Shown: in pieces, positions 22,644 to 32,596 of the stretch
How positions within the stretch are numbered: position 1 is the stretch's first letter
How the letters are laid out: every line of letters starts with the position of its first letter
Assembly: GCA_937870585.1 (NCBI GenBank)
Contig: CALMZE010000177.1
Span: 1-41,047 of the forward strand
DNA: 41,047 nucleotides
From: an uncultured Sphingomonadales bacterium
GTDB lineage: Bacteria; Pseudomonadota; Alphaproteobacteria; Sphingomonadales; Sphingomonadaceae
Reading direction: 5' to 3'
Translations under genes and position numbers: made by a program
Notes under the pieces: generated by a model
What the model saw: the letters and a program-made list of their open reading frames with translations, nothing else
Told to the model about the DNA's origin: nothing
Databases searched by the model: none

Positions 22644-23625
22644 TGAGCAGGCGAGCGGCGTGCAATGCGTGATAGGTCAGAACGCCCGAACAGCCGGCGC
22701 GCTTGAACGCCAGCAGCGTTTCCAGAACCAGCTTGTCCCGGTCCCCCGCGCCTGCCGCCACAGCGGCCTCAATCATCGCATATTCGCCAGAGACCTGATA
22801 CGCAAAAACAGGCACTTGGAACTCATTCTTCACACGCAAAATGATGTCCAGATAGGGCAGGCCGGGCTTGACCATGACGCTGTCTGCGCCTTCGGCCAAA
22901 TCCATTTCCACTTCGCGCAACGCCTCTTCGGCATTGGCGGGGTCCATCTGGTAGGTCTTCTTGTCGCCCTGCAACAGTCCCGCCGCGCCCACGGCATCGC
23001 GGAACGGGCCGTAAAAGGCACTCGCATATTTGGCGGCGTAAGACATGATCTGCACATTGGGCAGCGCTTCATCTTCCAGCGCGTAGCGGATCGCGCCGAT
23101 GCGGCCATCCATCATGTCCGATGGCGCTATGACGTCAGCCCCGGCGCGGGCCTGATTGAGCGCCTGACCGATCAGCACCTCAACCGTGGCGTCATTCAGC
23201 ACATAGCCCGCTTCATCCACCAAGCCGTCATGGCCGTGCGCGGTATAGGGGTCCAGCGCGACGTCAGTCAGCACACCGATGTCAGGCACCGCATCCTTGA
23301 TCGCCTTGGTGGCCCGGCACATCAGATTGTCGGGATTGAGCGCCTCGCGCCCGTCTTCGGTCCGCAACTCACGCGGCGTGTTGGGGAACAGGGCAAGGCA
23401 GGGAATGCCTTCAGCGTGCGCCTCTTTCGCGCGCTCGACGATCTGTTTCACAGACCAGCGCGACACGCCAGGCAGCGAGGCAATCGGCTCTTCCTCATCA
23501 CCTGAGGCAATGAAAAGCGGCCAGATCATGTCTGCCGAAGACAGGCGGGTTTCGGCATGAAGCGCGCGGGACCAGGCAGAGGCACGGGTGCGGCGCAGGC
23601 GAGTGAGCGGAAAGTTGGAGATCAT
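22636..23625 (-). CDS. hemB: Delta-aminolevulinic acid dehydratase (porphobilinogen synthase)
   Basis: The ATG at 23625 (MISNFPLTRLRRTRAS) gives 329 aa and the family's usual N-terminus; an ATG at 23652 would add nine residues. HemB condenses two ALA molecules to porphobilinogen in heme and cobalamin/chlorophyll synthesis. The two Schiff-base lysines are in SYAAKYASAFYGPFRDA and in MVKPGLPYLD. The metal site segment LTDVALDPYTAHGHDG lacks the cysteine triad of zinc enzymes and is the Asp-type, Mg-dependent form expected in alphaproteobacteria. It is the first gene of an overlapping operon with a GNAT and a gamma-carbonic anhydrase. Confidence 0.96.
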   Translation of the reverse strand: MISNFPLTRLRRTRASAWSRALHAETRLSSADMIWPLFIASGDEEEPIASLPGVSRWSVKQIVERAKEAHAEGIPCLALFPNTPRELRTEDGREALNPDNLMCRATKAIKDAVPDIGVLTDVALDPYTAHGHDGLVDEAGYVLNDATVEVLIGQALNQARAGADVIAPSDMMDGRIGAIRYALEDEALPNVQIMSYAAKYASAFYGPFRDAVGAAGLLQGDKKTYQMDPANAEEALREVEMDLAEGADSVMVKPGLPYLDIILRVKNEFQVPVFAYQVSGEYAMIEAAVAAGAGDRDKLVLETLLAFKRAGCSGVLTYHALHAARLLNG

Positions 23626-23706
23626 GCCCTGCTCTAGCCCGAAAAGCACCATATCAAAACCGTAAAATTAGGCTGATCTTAGCGCTTTAGGCCTAAGACC
23701 AACCCT

Positions 23707-24864
23707 ATGCTGATGCGGCCTTCACCAACCGTCACGGATTTGGACGTGCGGATTTCGCTCGCCGGATCGGGCGATTTGCCCGATGCGGAGGCTTGGGTTG
23801 CGCTGGCGCGCGGTGCCGGGGAAGCAAATCCCTTCTTCGAACATTGGTATTTGTCTGCCGCCTTGGAGCATCTGCGCGAGGAGCGGCCCGTCTGGATCGC
23901 GCAAGGCTGGCAGGGCGCGGAGCTTGTGGGCCTGATGCCGCTCGCCATTCAGAACAATTATGGCCGTGTGCCCGCGCGGCATGTCGGCAATTGGGCGCAT
24001 TACCAATGCTTCATGGGCACGCCATTGGTGCGCGCGGGACTGGAAGAGGCGTGGGCGAAGGCGCTGCTGCACGCGCTCGACGATGCAGATTGGGCCAAGG
24101 GCTTTCTCAGCCTGTCCGGTCTGGAGCGCGATGGGGCGAACCATCTTGGCCTGTGCGCGGCGGCTCATGCGCTCGGTCGGCCCAGCCCGATTGTCCACCA
24201 CAAAAGTCGTGCGCTGCTGCACAGCGAACTGGAGGGCGAGGCCTATCTGGAAACGCACATCCGGGCCAAGAAGCGCAAGGAATGGCGGCGTTTGGGCTAT
24301 CGTATTGCTGAACTCGGCACCCTCGTTTCCACTACGCTGGAGGATGAAGCCGATCTATCAGATTGGTGCGATGTCTTCCTTTCTCTCGAAGCGGCAGGCT
24401 GGAAGGGGGATCGCGGTGCTGCCTTTGCGAATGCATCGGGCACGCGCGGCTTTTTCCACCGCATGATGGCGGGCGCTTGGGCGACCGGACGGCTGGAATT
24501 TCTTCGGCTCGATTTGAATGGCGAAGCGATAGCGATGCTCATCAACTTCCGCACGCCGCCTGCCAGCTGGTCTTACAAGATCGCCTATGACGAACGCCTC
24601 TCGCGCTTTTCGCCGGGGGTGATGATCGAGATCGAAAACCTCATGCGCGTGCTGGCCGACCCGGACATTGACTGGATGGATAGCTGCGCTGTGGAAGATC
24701 ATCCGATGATCAACAGCCTATGGGCACAACGTCGCCAGATCGTGCAGGTCAGCGTTCCGCTTTCAGGGCTGAAACGGCGCGCCACCTATGCGCTGTGTCG
24801 TGCGGCAGAGGAGGCTTCCGCCCGCGTCCGTGCATGGCGCGCGCCTCAGGGAGATTCAGAATGA
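23707..24864 (+). CDS. BioF2/CelD-type GNAT acyltransferase
   Basis: This 385-aa protein has a C-terminal Acetyltransf_6 (BioF2-like) domain of the FemABX/GNAT superfamily. Recognisable parts are NPFFEHWYLSAALEHL near the N-terminus, KKRKEWRRLGYRIAELG in the middle, and the core WATGRLEFLRLDLNGEAIAMLINF. The final catalytic-fold element reads SYKIAYDERLSRFSPGVMIEIE, with the Y-K-x-x-Y-D/E-x-x-x-x-x-x-S-P-G pattern typical of the family. CelD-type members act in exopolysaccharide or cell-surface acylation. Its stop overlaps the start of the next gene (ATGA), so it works or is at least co-expressed with a JmjC-like protein. Substrate unknown. Confidence 0.83.
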   Translation: MLMRPSPTVTDLDVRISLAGSGDLPDAEAWVALARGAGEANPFFEHWYLSAALEHLREERPVWIAQGWQGAELVGLMPLAIQNNYGRVPARHVGNWAHYQCFMGTPLVRAGLEEAWAKALLHALDDADWAKGFLSLSGLERDGANHLGLCAAAHALGRPSPIVHHKSRALLHSELEGEAYLETHIRAKKRKEWRRLGYRIAELGTLVSTTLEDEADLSDWCDVFLSLEAAGWKGDRGAAFANASGTRGFFHRMMAGAWATGRLEFLRLDLNGEAIAMLINFRTPPASWSYKIAYDERLSRFSPGVMIEIENLMRVLADPDIDWMDSCAVEDHPMINSLWAQRRQIVQVSVPLSGLKRRATYALCRAAEEASARVRAWRAPQGDSE

Positions 24865-25712
24865 CAGTCTTTTCACCCGAAGCCCGATCAGCCTTTGACA
24901 GGCTCTACCCAGAAACACCCGGCGCGCTGACCCATGGCCTGAGCGATCATCCGCTGCTGACGCTGGAGGCGCTGGTGCATCTGGCTCGGGCACTGCCTGC
25001 GGCGTCAGTCGAATATAATCCCGCGCTGATCCCCATAGGCATCAAGCCGGAAGACACGCCCCAATCCACGCTCTCCATCGAAGAGACGATCCGCTCCATT
25101 GAGGAGAATGGATCATGGATGGTGCTCAAACGGATCGAACAGCATCCCGATTATGCCCGCCTGCTCAAGGATGCGCTCTCCGAACTGGAAGACATTACGC
25201 GCACGAAAACGGGGGCGATGCTGGGGCAGGAGGGGTTCATCTTCATTTCTTCCCCGCAAGCCGTGACGCCGTTCCACTTTGATCCTGAACACAATATCCT
25301 GCTGCAAATCCGGGGCGAAAAGACCATGACGGTCTTCCCCAAGGATGATGAGCGCATCGTAGACCCGCGCGCGCATGAGGATTTCCACTTGGGCCGCCAT
25401 CATCGCAATCTGGAATGGCGCGAAGACTATGCCGATGTCCGCACCGATTTTCCGCTGCGGCCCGGAGACGCCGTGCACATGCCGGTCAAGATTCCGCATT
25501 GGGTGAAGGTGGGGGATGACGTGTCCGTCTCGCTCTCCATCACCTGGCGTTCCGAATGGAGCTATCGCGAGGCAGATGCCCGAGCGCTTAACAGTCTGTT
25601 GCGGCGCGTCGGGCTCAACCCGTCAGCTCCGGGGCGGTGGCCGCATCAGAATGCGGGCAAGTCTACCGCGTGGCGGATGTTACGCAAGGCCGGTCTCGCC
25701 CGGGGGGATTGA
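24861..25712 (+). CDS. JmjC/cupin-like 2OG-oxygenase family protein
   Basis: The ATG at 24861 overlaps the preceding stop (ATGA) and gives 283 aa. The central jelly roll has the cupin_8/JmjC pattern. TPFHFDPEHNILLQIRGEKTM supplies the iron-binding His and Asp, and the EKTMTVFP lysine is the likely 2OG ligand. The distal His is in HMPVKIPHWVKVG. Relatives of this kind (FIH/JmjD6-like) hydroxylate proteins or small molecules; the bacterial subgroup is poorly characterised. The gene ends tail-to-tail inside the MATE gene with 33 bp of shared sequence. The constant pairing with an acyltransferase suggests modification of one common substrate, but that is inference. Confidence 0.8.
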   Translation: MTVFSPEARSAFDRLYPETPGALTHGLSDHPLLTLEALVHLARALPAASVEYNPALIPIGIKPEDTPQSTLSIEETIRSIEENGSWMVLKRIEQHPDYARLLKDALSELEDITRTKTGAMLGQEGFIFISSPQAVTPFHFDPEHNILLQIRGEKTMTVFPKDDERIVDPRAHEDFHLGRHHRNLEWREDYADVRTDFPLRPGDAVHMPVKIPHWVKVGDDVSVSLSITWRSEWSYREADARALNSLLRRVGLNPSAPGRWPHQNAGKSTAWRMLRKAGLARGD

Positions 25713-27107
25713 ACGTCCGCCCATCGGTCCCTTGGCTTCGCGCCAGCGACCCCAGCGATAATAAGCGAGAGACCAGAACGTCGAGACAATGGCGTGTGCG
25801 CCAAAGCTCGCCCAGATTGCATCTGCGCCCCAATAGGGATGGCCGAGCAGCCCGATGGCAAAGCGCAGCAGCACCGCCGAGACGAACAGGTTGATGAGTG
25901 GCCACATCATCGCGCCATTAGAGCGCACGGTGGACGTAACGATGGTGGAAATGCCCAGCAGGACGTGCGTCCACCCCAAAATCGTGTTGATGTGTGCGCC
26001 AATCTCTATCGCCGGGCTGTCCGCAGGCAGAAACAGGCCAAGCAAGGGGCGCTGGAACAGCGTGATCAGCAGCACCAACACACCCGTCATTACCAGATTG
26101 ATACCCATGCCACCCCAGGCGGTGCGATCAATCCGGTCCCACCGGCCCGCGCCGATATTTTGCGCGGCCATGGCTGAAACTGCGCTGCCCACGGCAACGG
26201 CTGGCATCTGGAGGAAACCCCAGAGCTGGCCAATCGCGCCATAGGCAGCCACGGTGTTCATCCCTTCCCGGTTGATTAGGCCGATCATGCCCATTTGTGA
26301 AACGCCCATGACGATCATCGACACGCCCATGGGAAAGCCCAGCGTGATCAGTGGCCGTGCATGGTTCCAGTCGGGTTTGAGCAATGCCAGATCAGGGCCG
26401 CGCAGGGCGATCGCCAGATCGCGGCTATAAACGTTCACGAGTTGATAGGCGACGCTGGCCATATTGGCGAGCAATGCGGCCACGCCTGCGCCTTCAATTC
26501 CCATGGCGTGGATCAGCAGCGGGCAGGAGAAAATGCCGACCGCCAGATTGACCGCTGTCGCCTTCAAGGGGCTCACGGCATCGCCAATGCCGCGCAGCAG
26601 TGAGGGCAGCAACATATTGACCAGCGAAACGGGCAGGCCAAGGCAGTTGACGCGCATATGGGCGGTGGCTGGGGCCATCCCTGCGTGGGGCGTGGCCAGA
26701 AGGTCCAGCACATGCGGTGTGCCCCACCAACCCAGCCCTGCCATGATCAGCCCCGTCAGCAGGAACAGGCCGATTGAGGCGCCGGTCGTCCGTCGCACCT
26801 CATCCATATCGCGGCGGCCCGCAGCATGGCCGACCAAGATGGTCGCCGCCATGGCAAAGCCGAACACCGTGGCAAACACGACAAACATGATCATATTGGC
26901 ATTGGCAGAGGCCGCCAGCGCGGCTTCCCCCAGCATCTTGCCGATGAAGATGGACGCAATGGTGCCATTCACGGATTGCAGCACATTGACGAGCAGAGAG
27001 GGCAGGGCAAACGCCACCAGTGTCTTGATGACCGGCCCCTGCGTCAGATCATGCCCGCCCGCGCGATGAACGGGCGCTTCACTCTCCAAAGGCGGAGTGT
27101 CGCTCAC
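25680..27107 (-). CDS. MATE family efflux transporter
   Basis: This 475-aa protein has about 12 hydrophobic segments in two homologous halves, as in MatE/NorM exporters. The halves show [21 protein letters not shown] and [21 protein letters not shown]. These antiporters use H+ or Na+ gradients to expel cationic drugs and metabolites. The N-terminal cytosolic tail (about 30 residues) is longer than usual. The start is a GTG at 27107 overlapping the valS stop as GTGA, so it depends on valS transcription. Its 3' end overlaps the convergent JmjC-like gene. Substrate not predictable. Confidence 0.92.
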   Translation of the reverse strand: MSDTPPLESEAPVHRAGGHDLTQGPVIKTLVAFALPSLLVNVLQSVNGTIASIFIGKMLGEAALAASANANMIMFVVFATVFGFAMAATILVGHAAGRRDMDEVRRTTGASIGLFLLTGLIMAGLGWWGTPHVLDLLATPHAGMAPATAHMRVNCLGLPVSLVNMLLPSLLRGIGDAVSPLKATAVNLAVGIFSCPLLIHAMGIEGAGVAALLANMASVAYQLVNVYSRDLAIALRGPDLALLKPDWNHARPLITLGFPMGVSMIVMGVSQMGMIGLINREGMNTVAAYGAIGQLWGFLQMPAVAVGSAVSAMAAQNIGAGRWDRIDRTAWGGMGINLVMTGVLVLLITLFQRPLLGLFLPADSPAIEIGAHINTILGWTHVLLGISTIVTSTVRSNGAMMWPLINLFVSAVLLRFAIGLLGHPYWGADAIWASFGAHAIVSTFWSLAYYRWGRWREAKGPMGGRSIPPGETGLA

Positions 27108-29953
27108 CCCAACCGCGCGAGCGCGGCCGCCAGCTTGTCCGCTTCTGCCGATTTCTCCGCATGATCAGCGCGCGCCTTGGCCACAGCTTCGGGCTTGGCT
27201 TTCTCAGCAAAGGCCGGATTGTTGAGGCGGCCTTCGAGCGATTTGACCTCCTTGGAGACGGCTTCAATCGCCTTGGCGATGCGCGCGCGTTCAGCAGCGA
27301 GATCGATCACGCCTTCGAGCGGGACGACGAAGGTTGCTTCATCCACCACGATCTGGAGCGCGCCGCCTTCTGGTGCAGGAGCGGACGAGACTGAATCCAG
27401 CCGCGCCAGCCGCGCGATCGAGGCGGTCTGCGCGGAAAGGCGGCTCATCGTCTTAGCAGAAGCATCGCGCGCGAACGCGTTCAGGCGCGCACCTGGTGCA
27501 ATGCCGAGCTCATTCTTAGCCGTGCGGACTTCGCCCACCAGACGGATCAGCCAGTTGATTTCCGCAACCGCCTCTGCATCCACATCAGCGGCAGGCGCGG
27601 GCCAGCGGGCGTGGATCAGGTCGCTGCTGCGCGGCCCCATTGCGTGCCACAGCTCTTCGGTGATGAAGGGCATGAAGGGGTGGAGCATGACGAGGATCTG
27701 ATCGAGCACCCAGCCTGCGACGGCCTTCGTCTCATCATCAATCTGGCCCTTGATGAGTTCCAGATACCAGTCACAGAAGCTGCCCCATGCGAAGTGATAG
27801 ATCGCATCGGCCATGCCATCGAAGCGCAGTTCCTCGAAAGCCTTGTTGAGCTTGGCGACGGTCTCCACGACCTCGCCGATGATCCAGCGGTTGACCGCCA
27901 ATTCAGCCTTGGGGGCTTCCAACGTAATTGATGCGCCAATGCCATTGGCCTGCGCAAAGCGCGCGGCGTTCCACAGTTTCGTGGCAAAGTTGCGATAACC
28001 CTCGACGCGCTTTTCATCCATCTTGATGTCGCGGCCCTGGCTTTCCATCGCCGCCATGAAGAAGCGCAGCGCATCGGCCCCATATTGATCGATCAGGCCC
28101 AGCGGATCGACGGTATTGCCCTTGGACTTGGACATTTTGGAGCCATCCGCAGCGCGCACCAGCCCGTGCAGATAGAGCGTGCGCCACGGCACTTCCTTCA
28201 TGAAGTGAATGCCCTGCATCGCCATCCGCGCATCCCAGAAGAACAGGATGTCGAATCCGGACACGAGCACATCATTGGGGTAGTGGCGGGAGAGCATCGT
28301 CTCCCTCTCCCCTTCAGGGGAGAGGGCCGGGGAGAGGGGCTGTGGGGAAGCGGGTGAGCCTTGTTCAGCCCCCTCTCCCAACCCTCTCCCCTGAAGGGGA
28401 GAGGGCTTTGCCGCATCCGGCCAACCCAGCGTGCCAAACGGCCACAGCGCTGAGGAGAACCATGTGTCGAGGACGTCGGAGTCGCGATGCAGCCAAATCC
28501 AGCGCTTGTCCCACATTTGGTCTGCAATTTCCGACTGGCTGTCCACCAAACGGATCTTGTCAGCTGCAACCCCATAAAACTGGGATGCTGACTCGACGAT
28601 ATCCTGATCGCACTCGCCAACAAACGGAATCGAAACTATTTTGTCCCGTCCACCATATGCCAGTTCTCCATCTATTTCAGTCGGCCCATACCAAGCCGGA
28701 ATCCTGTGCCCCCACCAAAGCTGCCGAGACACGCACCAAGGCTGGATATTCTCCATCCAGTTGAAATAGGTCTTTTCCCAGCTCTGCGGCACAACCTTGA
28801 TCGCGCCGCTCTTCACGGCCTCAATCGCGGGCTTGGCGAGCGTTGCGGCGTCCACATACCATTGGTCGGTCAGCCATGGCTCGATGACTTGGCCCGAGCG
28901 GTCGCCATAGGGCGTCTGGATCGTGCGATCTTCAATGCGTTCGAGCAGGCCCGCCGCGTCGATGGCCTCCACCACCTTCTTGCGCGCGTCGAAACGGTCG
29001 AGCCCGATATACTCGTCCGGAATCCCGCCGCACTGCACAACCTTCGCCTCGGCATCGAGCATGTTGAGCATGTCGCCCGCCTTGATGCCCGCGCGCTTGC
29101 CGACTTCAAAGTCGTTGAAATCATGCCCCGGCGTGATCTTCACCGCACCGCTGCCCAGTTCGGGATCGGCATGTTCATCCGCCACGATGGGGATCAGGCG
29201 GCCCGTAATGGGCAGGCGCACATTCTTGCCGATCAGGGCGGTGTAGCGCGCGTCTTCGGGGTTCACCGCCACGGCCATATCGGCCAGCATCGTTTCCGGC
29301 CGCGTGGTGGCGACCGAGATGTGGCCGCTGCCATCTTCCAGCGGATATTTGAAATGCCAGAATTTGCCGTTCACCTCACGCGTTTCGACCTCAAGGTCTG
29401 AAATCGCGGTTTTCAGGCCCGGATCCCAGTTCACAAGGCGCTTGTCGCGGTAGAGCAGGCCTTCATTGTAAAGGTCCACAAACACCTTGATAACGGCCTT
29501 GGAAAAGCCCTCATCCATGGTGAAGCGTTCATTGGCCCAGTCCATCGAACAGCCCAGCCGACGCAGCTGGCGCGTGATGGTGCCGCCGGATTCTTCCTTC
29601 CACTCCCAGACTTTCGCGATGAATTCCTCGCGCGTGAATTGGGTGCGCTTTTCGCCTTTGGCATTCATCTGGCGCTCGACCACCATTTGCGTGGCGATGC
29701 CAGCATGGTCGGTGCCGACCACCCACAGTGCATCCTTGCCCTTCAGGCGGGCGTGGCGGATGAGAATATCCTGCAACGTGTTGTCGAGCGCATGGCCGAT
29801 ATGCAGGCTGCCCGTCACGTTCGGCGGCGGGTTGACGATGGTATAGGGCTCTGCGTCCGGGCGGTTGGGGCGGAACGCGCCGGTGCTCTCCCAATGGGCA
29901 TACCAGCGGGTTTCAATGGCGGACGGATCAAAGGTTTTGGGAAGCTCAGACAT
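27104..29953 (-). CDS. valS: Valyl-tRNA synthetase with an in-frame palindromic insertion
   Basis: The ATG at 29953 (MSELPKTFD) gives 949 aa; another ATG lies two codons upstream. The class I signatures HIGH (about residue 51, in [11 protein letters not shown]) and KMSKS (about 604, in [10 protein letters not shown]) are intact, as are the editing domain, the anticodon-binding domain and the C-terminal coiled coil ([23 protein letters not shown]). Between GTLGWPD and [21 protein letters not shown], where other ValS proteins need only a few residues, about 35 extra residues appear ([21 protein letters not shown]). They are encoded by an inverted-repeat element at 28303-28405. The frame is kept, and ValS is essential, so the insertion must be tolerated, presumably as a surface loop. 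Confidence 0.95.
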   Translation of the reverse strand: MSELPKTFDPSAIETRWYAHWESTGAFRPNRPDAEPYTIVNPPPNVTGSLHIGHALDNTLQDILIRHARLKGKDALWVVGTDHAGIATQMVVERQMNAKGEKRTQFTREEFIAKVWEWKEESGGTITRQLRRLGCSMDWANERFTMDEGFSKAVIKVFVDLYNEGLLYRDKRLVNWDPGLKTAISDLEVETREVNGKFWHFKYPLEDGSGHISVATTRPETMLADMAVAVNPEDARYTALIGKNVRLPITGRLIPIVADEHADPELGSGAVKITPGHDFNDFEVGKRAGIKAGDMLNMLDAEAKVVQCGGIPDEYIGLDRFDARKKVVEAIDAAGLLERIEDRTIQTPYGDRSGQVIEPWLTDQWYVDAATLAKPAIEAVKSGAIKVVPQSWEKTYFNWMENIQPWCVSRQLWWGHRIPAWYGPTEIDGELAYGGRDKIVSIPFVGECDQDIVESASQFYGVAADKIRLVDSQSEIADQMWDKRWIWLHRDSDVLDTWFSSALWPFGTLGWPDAAKPSPLQGRGLGEGAEQGSPASPQPLSPALSPEGERETMLSRHYPNDVLVSGFDILFFWDARMAMQGIHFMKEVPWRTLYLHGLVRAADGSKMSKSKGNTVDPLGLIDQYGADALRFFMAAMESQGRDIKMDEKRVEGYRNFATKLWNAARFAQANGIGASITLEAPKAELAVNRWIIGEVVETVAKLNKAFEELRFDGMADAIYHFAWGSFCDWYLELIKGQIDDETKAVAGWVLDQILVMLHPFMPFITEELWHAMGPRSSDLIHARWPAPAADVDAEAVAEINWLIRLVGEVRTAKNELGIAPGARLNAFARDASAKTMSRLSAQTASIARLARLDSVSSAPAPEGGALQIVVDEATFVVPLEGVIDLAAERARIAKAIEAVSKEVKSLEGRLNNPAFAEKAKPEAVAKARADHAEKSAEADKLAAALARLG
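28303..28405. mobile_element. Nested inverted-repeat (palindromic) element inside valS
   Basis: The outer units CCCTCTCCCCTTCAGGGGAGAGGG (28303-28326, split here as a 10-bp stem with a TTCA loop) and 28382-28405 (the same stem with a TGAA loop) are exact reverse complements of each other. Inside them a second pair, GGAGAGGGGCTG and CAGCCCCCTCTCC, extends the pairing around a central loop. The 103-bp element resembles the small palindromic elements (RPE/REP-like MITEs) that spread in bacterial genomes. The translated product [20 protein letters not shown] is a signature I associate with such insertions in proteobacterial proteins. Confidence 0.75.
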
Positions 29954-30015
29954 GCCCATGCCCTTAGCGGGCGCGGGCGCGGCCTGTCCAGCGCTGCAAA
30001 AGCCCTATGTGATGC

Positions 30016-30417
30016 TTACGGATTTTCAGGGAAACCGGGCATCCCTTCGGGCACGGGAACCCAGGGCCACTGCGTAGACCTCCACACGCCCACCGATGGC
30101 TTGAACGCGCCGGGTTCATCAAGCGTGCCCGCCTTCACGATGACCATGCCATTGCTTTCCGAGAGTTCGGAGAAGATGGGCGATCCGCAGGTGCCACAGA
30201 AGCGCCGATAGACCGGATTGCCGGACTTGGTGTCATGATCGACATAGGTTGTCAGCGTGCCAGTGGTCGTCACGCTGTCTGCCTTCACCATCAGATTGAC
30301 CGAAAAGGCGCTGCCCGATTGGCGCTGGCAGTTGCGGCAATGGCATTGTGCCACCACCACAGGGTCGCTCGCGATACTGTATCTAATGCCTCCGCAGTTG
30401 CAGCCGCCTTCGATCAT
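30016..30417 (-). CDS. GFA (glutathione-dependent formaldehyde-activating)-like protein
   Basis: Two adjacent ATGs (30420 and 30417) give 133-134 aa. The zinc-binding cysteine pattern of the GFA/CENP-V fold is complete: GGCNCGGIRY, AQCHCRNCQRQSGS and RFCGTCGSPI. The family was named for Gfa, which speeds formation of S-hydroxymethylglutathione, but most members lack proven activity. Glutathione-binding residues cannot be judged by eye. It lies 62 bp upstream of valS on the same strand and may share its transcript. Role uncertain. Confidence 0.88.
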   Translation of the reverse strand: MIEGGCNCGGIRYSIASDPVVVAQCHCRNCQRQSGSAFSVNLMVKADSVTTTGTLTTYVDHDTKSGNPVYRRFCGTCGSPIFSELSESNGMVIVKAGTLDEPGAFKPSVGVWRSTQWPWVPVPEGMPGFPENP

Positions 30418-30495
30418 CATTCATCCTTTCGTGCATATATTGTAAGTGTGGCCCTGGCGCTTTCAGCCGCCAAGGGCTCGCAAAAGTATATTCTT

Positions 30496-31635
30496 CTAAA
30501 TCTCGGCCGCCCCGCCATAAATGGTCTGCGCGCGATTGAAGAAGCGGGTCTGGATGGCCGACGGGCCGAACGGATCAGAGAGCGGGGCGAGCGCCTGCCA
30601 GCCCTGCTGGTGCCGGTCGAGCATCAGCGTGGCAGACAGGCCCGCCAGATCAGTCGCCAGCGCATCAATTTCTTGTACGGATTCGGTGCAGGCAATTTTG
30701 AGCATCGCGGCGGTTGCCATGTCGATCTCTTTTGCCAGCGCGCGCAGGATAGTCGCTTCAATCATGTCCACCCGGATTTCCGCTTCGGAAAGGCGGGCAT
30801 GGAAGGCTGTGCGCTCTGCGGCTGACAGATTCTGCGTCTCCGCCCGCTTCCGCAGTTTGGCAATGTCGCGGCGCTTGGCCCCGATATGCGCATAAGAAAG
30901 GCGCTCATTCTTGAGCAGCACATTGGCATAGTGCCAGCCACGCCCTTCTTCCCCAATGCGATTATCCACGGGCACGCGCACATTATCGAATTCGACGCGA
31001 TTGAGCTCGGCAGAGCCGTCGATCAGCGGGATGGGGTGAACCGTCACGCCGGGCGTCCGCATGTCGGCACAGATCAGCGAAATGCCATCCTGCTTGCGGG
31101 CTTCCTTGGATGTACGGGCAAGGCAGAAAATCCAGTCCGCCCAATGCGCGCCGGAGGTCCAGATTTTCGCGCCGTTCAGCACATAATGATCGCCTTCGCG
31201 CACAGCTGAGAGGCGCAGGCTGGCCAGGTCTGATCCCGATTCCGGTTCGGAATAGCCTTGTGCCCAGAAGGATTTGGAATTGAGAATATCAGGCAGCCAG
31301 CGCGCCTTTTGATCTTCGGAGCCGAAAGCGCACAGGATCGGGCCGATATAGATGACGCCCATCGGGATGATGCCAGCGGCACCCGCCAGATCCAGCTCGC
31401 AATCAAAGATATAGCGCTGCATCGGGCTCCAGCCCGGTCCGCCATCTTCCTTGGGCCAGCTGACGCCCAGCCAACCCTTGGCGTTGAGCGCGGTTTGCGA
31501 GGCAATCTGGTCTGCCTTGGAGAGCCGGTCTCCCCGCGCCAGCTTGTCGAGCACCGCGCGCGGATACTCATGCGCGAAAAAGTGGCGCACCTCCTGACGG
31601 AAGCTTTCAAGGCTGGCCATGGTTTCGCGCGGCAT
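30496..31635 (-). CDS. Acyl-CoA dehydrogenase, C-terminally truncated by an amber codon
   Basis: The ATG at 31635 with AGGAGA upstream gives 379 aa (MPRETMASLESFRQEVRHFF). The family domains are present: the N-terminal helical domain; the flavin segment YSEPESGSDLASLRLSAVREGD with VLNGAKIWTSGAHWADW; and the C-terminal helices with GEEGRGWHYANVLLKNERL. FAD-dependent enzymes of this group desaturate acyl-CoA thioesters. The frame stops at TAG (30496-30498) directly after IYGGAAEI, where relatives continue EIQ-x-NI. Reading past it gives KNILLRALGG and a TGA at 30463-30465, the expected end of the family. The original gene was therefore about 11 codons longer. Loss of that helix may impair tetramer or flavin contacts. 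Confidence 0.85.
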   Translation of the reverse strand: MPRETMASLESFRQEVRHFFAHEYPRAVLDKLARGDRLSKADQIASQTALNAKGWLGVSWPKEDGGPGWSPMQRYIFDCELDLAGAAGIIPMGVIYIGPILCAFGSEDQKARWLPDILNSKSFWAQGYSEPESGSDLASLRLSAVREGDHYVLNGAKIWTSGAHWADWIFCLARTSKEARKQDGISLICADMRTPGVTVHPIPLIDGSAELNRVEFDNVRVPVDNRIGEEGRGWHYANVLLKNERLSYAHIGAKRRDIAKLRKRAETQNLSAAERTAFHARLSEAEIRVDMIEATILRALAKEIDMATAAMLKIACTESVQEIDALATDLAGLSATLMLDRHQQGWQALAPLSDPFGPSAIQTRFFNRAQTIYGGAAEI

Positions 31636-31785
31636 CGAATTGAGTCTCCTATCATGTTTCCCCAATCATGCAGACGCTACTGCCAAGAGGGAAGGGGAAA
31701 ACGCGAAAGCCAAGCTACGCAAGGTTGACTCGCGCATGACGAGGCAGGAAGGCTCACGCGATTGGATCAAGCAAGGGAAGAGGAT

Positions 31786-32553
31786 ATGGGTCAGTTTTCA
31801 GGCAAGGTTGCGGTGGTGACGGGCGCGGCATCGGGCATCGGGCGAGCCGCCGCGATCCGCTTTGCGCAGGAAGGCGCGCGCGTTTTTTGTGCGGACCTCA
31901 ATCTGGCAGGGGCTCAGGCGGTTGCGGCGGACATTGGCGGCGATGCGGCAGCGCTTCACCTTGATGTTGCTGATTATGCCAGCAATCAGGCGATGGCGGC
32001 GCAGGTTATGGAACAGGCCGGGCGGCTCGATATCGCCTTCCTCAACGCCGGACTCTATGGTGCGGCGGACGGCCTGGAAACTGTCGATGAAGCACTTTTT
32101 GACAAGCTGATCGCCGTCAATCTGAAAGGGGCCTATAACGGCATCAAGGCTGTGCAGCCGGTGATTGCGGAAGGTGGCGCGGTGATCGTGACGGCTTCTG
32201 CCGCCGGGGTCATCGGTCATCCCGCCAACCCGGCCTATTCAGCGGCAAAGCATGGCGTGGTTGGCTTGGTCAAATCCTGTGTGGACGCCTTTGCCGCGCG
32301 CGGCGCACGCATCAACGCACTCTGCCCCGGCGGTGTGGAAACGCCGCTGATTGGTGCGCCCGATGTCGCCATAGTCGCGTCCGCCGATCTGCCGCGCGTG
32401 CCGCTGCGGGGCATGGGCCGGGCGCAGCATGTGGCCGAAGTCGCACTCTGGCTGGCGAGCCCGGCTTCGGGCTTTATCACGGGGCAGGCACAGGTTCTGG
32501 ACGCGGCGTTGCTTTCCACCTTCGCGCCGGTGATGCTGCCCGTTGGGCCATAG
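31786..32553 (+). CDS. SDR family oxidoreductase
   Basis: The ATG at 31786 (MGQFSGKVAVVTGAASGIG) follows AGGGAAGAGGAT and gives 255 aa, a classical short-chain dehydrogenase. NAD(P) binding is seen in TGAASGIG, the downstream acidic residue in CADLN favours NAD(H), and the catalytic set comprises NAG, the Ser of TASAAG and YSAAK. The C-terminal ITGQAQVLDAALL is the usual dimer strand. It oxidises or reduces a secondary alcohol or ketone; the substrate is unknown, though the neighbours suggest a catabolic CoA or aldehyde pathway. It is divergent from the acyl-CoA dehydrogenase gene and convergent with the aldehyde dehydrogenase gene. Confidence 0.9.
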   Translation: MGQFSGKVAVVTGAASGIGRAAAIRFAQEGARVFCADLNLAGAQAVAADIGGDAAALHLDVADYASNQAMAAQVMEQAGRLDIAFLNAGLYGAADGLETVDEALFDKLIAVNLKGAYNGIKAVQPVIAEGGAVIVTASAAGVIGHPANPAYSAAKHGVVGLVKSCVDAFAARGARINALCPGGVETPLIGAPDVAIVASADLPRVPLRGMGRAQHVAEVALWLASPASGFITGQAQVLDAALLSTFAPVMLPVGP

Positions 32554-32560
32554 GATGGAC

Positions 32561-32592
32561 GGGAGAGAGGAGCCGGACTTCCCCTCTCCCGA
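32561..32592. terminator. GGGAGAG / CTCTCCC inverted repeat between convergent genes
   Basis: GGGAGAG near 32562 and CTCTCCC near 32585 flank a 16-nt spacer between the convergent SDR and aldehyde dehydrogenase genes. The stem shares its sequence with the arms of the element in valS and may be a degenerate piece of it. No clear T runs, so function as a terminator is only possible. Confidence 0.3.
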
Positions 32593-32596
32593 ACCC

